Shown in pieces: positions 51,204 to 53,577 of a DNA stretch of 53,577 nt. The notes beneath the pieces were generated by a model that worked only from the letters and a program-made list of their open reading frames with translations, was not told where the DNA came from and searched no databases. How positions within the stretch are numbered: the first letter of the stretch is position 1; each line of letters begins with the position of its first letter. Source of the DNA: Rhodospirillales bacterium (GTDB lineage Bacteria; Pseudomonadota; Alphaproteobacteria; Rhodospirillales; Shumkoniaceae). The stretch is taken from contig JADHSV010000023.1 in NCBI GenBank assembly GCA_016776725.1, positions 1 to 53,577 on the forward strand. Reading direction: 5' to 3'. The position numbers and the translations under genes are program-made.

Positions 51204-52460
51204 TTAGGCAGCTTCCGCCGCTTCCGCCACTTCCTCGGTGTCCACCGCGCTGGCCTTGCGATGGTGCGGGTCGGCAACTTCATCGGCCAGACTGGTGGGC
51301 AGGAACTTGAGGAACTTGATGGCGATGGTCAGCATCAACATGGAAATGGCGATGCCGCCAATACCCAAAAGGATCTCCCAAATGCTGGGCGAGTAGCCGT
51401 TGATGACACCATCGAAGAAGCTGCTGGAAACCTCCATGCCGGGGAACAACACCAACGGATAGGCCAAACCGCCGACGATGGTCACGAACATCTGCGAGAT
51501 GCCGCCGATAACCACCAAAACACAGGCCAGACCAATCGCCTGACGCGAGTTCGCCGTGCCCGGATACCAGACCAGGACCATCGGGACAACGGCTCCGATC
51601 AAAACCTGGCCGATCCAGAACATGGCGGTAAAGGCGCCGCCGTCCAGCAGGATAAAGCGGGTAAAGCCGTGGTGTTCGGTGGCGTACATGTTGGTCAGGT
51701 GCTGCACGACCACGAAGTAAAGGCCGCCCGCGACGAACACACCCAGCAGGTTTTTCAGCTTTTTCACCACCGCATCGCCCAGGGGGCGGCGGGTCCAGGC
51801 GGAAGACGCCATGAGCACCAGCAGGAAGATGGCCAGGCCGTAAGCAAACGAAAGCACGATGAACATGGGGGCCATCACGGCGGCGTCCCATCCCTGGCGG
51901 GCGACGATAAAGCCGAACACCCAGCCCGTGCACGAGGTCAGCGCCAGGCGCCACATGAAGGCCAGAATGCCAACCGGCTTGGAAAGCCCGGTTAGCCGCC
52001 AGTCCATGGTTACCCAAAGATACGCCGCCACCACCGCAAAGAAGCCCATGTAGAAGTTGATGTTCCACACGAAAATGGACTTCAGATTGAAGTGCGTCAT
52101 GGAAATGACCAGACGATCGGGCCGCCCCAGATCAAGCACCAGGATCGAAAGCCCGCCGGCCAACAGGCAAAACGCCAGCAATCCGGAAAGCCGCGCCAAC
52201 GGCTTGTACATAACCTTTCCGAAGACCGTGCCGATGGAGGCGACATTAAGTGCGCCCGATGCCGCCACAATCAGGAAAATGGCGAATACATGCGGAATTC
52301 CCCAGGGGATCGCATTGCCCATGCCGGTGATGATATGCCCGGCGTGATCGGTATAGGCGGCGGCCCCCAGGCCACATGCCGCCAAAAAGGCCAGCCCGCC
52401 CAGAAGGGTGTAGTATTCGCCGCTGCGGCCTTCGACTTCGCTAAATTCGACCTTAGCCAT
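51204..52460 (-). CDS. dsrP: DsrP, NrfD-family membrane subunit
   Basis: A 418-residue integral membrane protein with about ten membrane helices, of the NrfD/PsrC family, which exchanges electrons between quinones and a periplasmic iron-sulfur partner. Supporting segments are PWGIPHVFAIFLIVAASGAL in the first third, SILVLDLGRPDRLVISMTH, and a Lys/His-rich C-terminus (DEVADPHHRKASAVDTEE). It follows dsrO by 15 bp, the partner iron-sulfur protein. In the Dsr complex it is thought to link the membrane quinone pool with DsrMKJO. Confidence 0.93.
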   Translation of the reverse strand: MAKVEFSEVEGRSGEYYTLLGGLAFLAACGLGAAAYTDHAGHIITGMGNAIPWGIPHVFAIFLIVAASGALNVASIGTVFGKVMYKPLARLSGLLAFCLLAGGLSILVLDLGRPDRLVISMTHFNLKSIFVWNINFYMGFFAVVAAYLWVTMDWRLTGLSKPVGILAFMWRLALTSCTGWVFGFIVARQGWDAAVMAPMFIVLSFAYGLAIFLLVLMASSAWTRRPLGDAVVKKLKNLLGVFVAGGLYFVVVQHLTNMYATEHHGFTRFILLDGGAFTAMFWIGQVLIGAVVPMVLVWYPGTANSRQAIGLACVLVVIGGISQMFVTIVGGLAYPLVLFPGMEVSSSFFDGVINGYSPSIWEILLGIGGIAISMLMLTIAIKFLKFLPTSLADEVADPHHRKASAVDTEEVAEAAEAA

Positions 52461-52475
52461 TTCGCTGCCGCCCTC

Positions 52476-53228
52476 CTAAAGGCCTGCGTACAGGACGCTG
52501 GGCTCGACGCCCAGATCGGCCCTGATCCGCGTGACCGTGATTTCGGAAACCTTCTTCGAGATGGCGCTGCCGGGGTCTTTCAGATCACCGAACAGCATGG
52601 CGCCGGGTGCGACCTTTGCGCAGGCCTCGACACAGGCCGGAATGCCGCCCACATCGACGCGATGGACGCATAGCGTACAGGCCGAAACCGTGCCCACGCC
52701 GTGCGGCGATTGGGGCTTCTGGTCGGTTACGGGCTCGTAACCGAACGAGCGCGCCTTGTACGGGCAGGCCAGCATGCAATAGCGGCAGCCGATGCAGATA
52801 TGCTTGTCAACCAGCACGATGCCGTCGGCCCGGCGGAAGGATGCGCCCGTGGGGCAAACGTCCGCACACGGCGGGTTTTCGCAATGCTGGCACATCACCG
52901 GCAACGATTTCTCGGCTCCGGTCAGCTTGTCCTTGATATCGACGCGGCGAACCCATTGTGCAGTCGCGTCCGCGCGGCTGGCGGGCTTCAGGCCGTGTTC
53001 GGTATTGCACGCCGCCACTAGTGCATCGCAGGCCGCTTTGTCCAGCTTGTTGGTGTCGATCAGAAGGCCCCAACGGGTCTTGTCAGTGGCGGCTTCACCG
53101 GCGGTTTTGGCCGTGGCCTCGGGCGCCGTCACAAGAACGAAGCCGGGGGCCAGGGCCATTCCGGCCATTGCCGAAGCGCCCTTAAGAACCTGGCGGCGCG
53201 TGGTATCGGTTGGGCAGCGATCGGTCAT
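52476..53228 (-). CDS. dsrO: DsrO, Tat-exported iron-sulfur protein
   Basis: A 250-residue periplasmic ferredoxin-like protein. The twin-arginine signal TRRQVLKGASAMAGMALAPG at the N-terminus predicts folded export. Cysteine motifs for several [4Fe-4S] clusters include CQHCENPPCADVC, CIGCRYCMLAC (followed by PYKARSFG) and CTLCVHRVDVGGIPACVEAC. It is the electron-transfer partner of DsrP and DsrJ on the periplasmic side. The ATG start overlaps the dsrJ stop by 4 bp; a longer upstream frame lacks the Tat motif at the correct position. Confidence 0.94.
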   Translation of the reverse strand: MTDRCPTDTTRRQVLKGASAMAGMALAPGFVLVTAPEATAKTAGEAATDKTRWGLLIDTNKLDKAACDALVAACNTEHGLKPASRADATAQWVRRVDIKDKLTGAEKSLPVMCQHCENPPCADVCPTGASFRRADGIVLVDKHICIGCRYCMLACPYKARSFGYEPVTDQKPQSPHGVGTVSACTLCVHRVDVGGIPACVEACAKVAPGAMLFGDLKDPGSAISKKVSEITVTRIRADLGVEPSVLYAGL

Positions 53229-53577
53229 TTCTTTGCGCCCCCCTTGGCCGGTTTCGTGGTGTGGCAGCTCCAGCAATCAAGCGTCACCGCCGCGTAGGCA
53301 TGGCATTCACCACAGAAGGGCTCGATGGATTTTGCCGCCTCCGGTGTTTTGGGATCGTCCGCGGCGTGGCACTCGACGCATCCGTTCAGGCCGTATTTTC
53401 CGTCACGGATACCCAGGCGCATGGTTTCGTCACGCTGCTGCTTGAGAAAATCCATGTGGTTGCGCCGCATGACGTCGGCGGGTTCGACGCAAGTCTCCCC
53501 GGTTGCCTTTGCCGGACTGGGCAGTGGCACGCCGCCGTCGGCATGGACGGCGGTCGACGCGGCGGCCGAAATAGCCA
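53225..53577 (-). CDS. dsrJ: DsrJ, triheme cytochrome c (N-terminus outside window)
   Basis: The last 116 residues of a periplasmic cytochrome with three haem motifs: CVECH, CGECH and CWSCH. Before them is the characteristic stretch CVEPADVMRRNHMDFLKQQR, where the early Cys could be the unusual haem-axial cysteine described for DsrJ, and the Met/His residues would be other ligands. AISAAASTAVHADGG at the window edge looks like the end of a signal peptide. The gene enters from outside, so dsrMK and the rest of the dsr cluster probably lie beyond the window. It overlaps dsrO by 4 bp. Confidence 0.92.
   Translation of the reverse strand, partial: AISAAASTAVHADGGVPLPSPAKATGETCVEPADVMRRNHMDFLKQQRDETMRLGIRDGKYGLNGCVECHAADDPKTPEAAKSIEPFCGECHAYAAVTLDCWSCHTTKPAKGGAKK

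Overview
The window looks like part of the chromosome of a GC-rich alphaproteobacterium, most likely Rhodospirillales or a related sulfur-oxidising lineage. This is inferred from gene content: a dsrJOPN-type sulfur-oxidation cluster, a TipN/GPR-like giant coiled-coil protein, multihaem cytochromes, AbrB-type permeases and alphaproteobacterial housekeeping genes. I saw no rRNA, tRNA, CRISPR array, intact IS element or prophage. Gene order is dense and operonic, with many 4-8 bp overlaps.

Layout. 1-6116: uptake block. It holds the tail of a short-chain dehydrogenase, an aspartate-dehydrogenase-like enzyme, then (divergent) a complete tripartite tricarboxylate transporter (binding protein, TctB, TctA), a lactate/glycolate permease and a 57-residue membrane protein. 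6149-10403: pyrD, an AbrB-family permease, NAD kinase, a DEDDh exonuclease and an unknown protein. 10565-17110: molybdenum and formate block, with moaA, an HTH/periplasmic-binding-fold regulator and a two-subunit NAD-linked formate dehydrogenase. 17180-21417: a TrpXYZ-type ABC importer, mnmA and a DUF2007-like protein. 21515-24319: a three-gene electron-transfer operon (seven-haem cytochrome c, cytochrome b, ethylbenzene-dehydrogenase-type haem protein) ending in a strong terminator. 24657-36827: AzlCD exporter, two EamA permeases, an Atm1-like ABC exporter with a HAD protein, cold-shock protein, a secreted metacaspase with a PAN domain, a fused kinase and a universal stress protein. 36835-45001: SRAP peptidase, SDR, a glycosyltransferase-TPR protein and a 1383-residue membrane-anchored coiled-coil protein. 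45164-48328: a gene remnant, a degenerate class III cyclase-like protein, a pentapeptide-repeat protein and an AT-rich gap. 48329-53577 (minus strand): dsrJ (cut by the window edge), dsrO, dsrP, dsrN, a uroporphyrinogen methyltransferase and a CbiX-type chelatase. The last three could together make the sirohaem amide used by DsrAB.

The most unusual signal is a family of three intergenic palindromic elements at 7194-7459, 27070-27338 and 31996-32262. They are almost the same length (266, 269 and 267 bp) and share one plan: a 31-36 bp outer inverted repeat enclosing two side stems, each capped by a small hairpin, usually CGATGC-loop-GCATCG. The DNA could fold as a three-way junction. The stem sequences are unrelated between copies although the two strands of each stem match, while caps and some unpaired motifs are shared. 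I do not recognise this as a named element. One copy supplies the last codons of the AbrB-family gene, and one lies between divergent genes.

Limits: all assignments come from reading motifs and context, with no database search. Start codons are judged from family starts and Shine-Dalgarno-like sequences.
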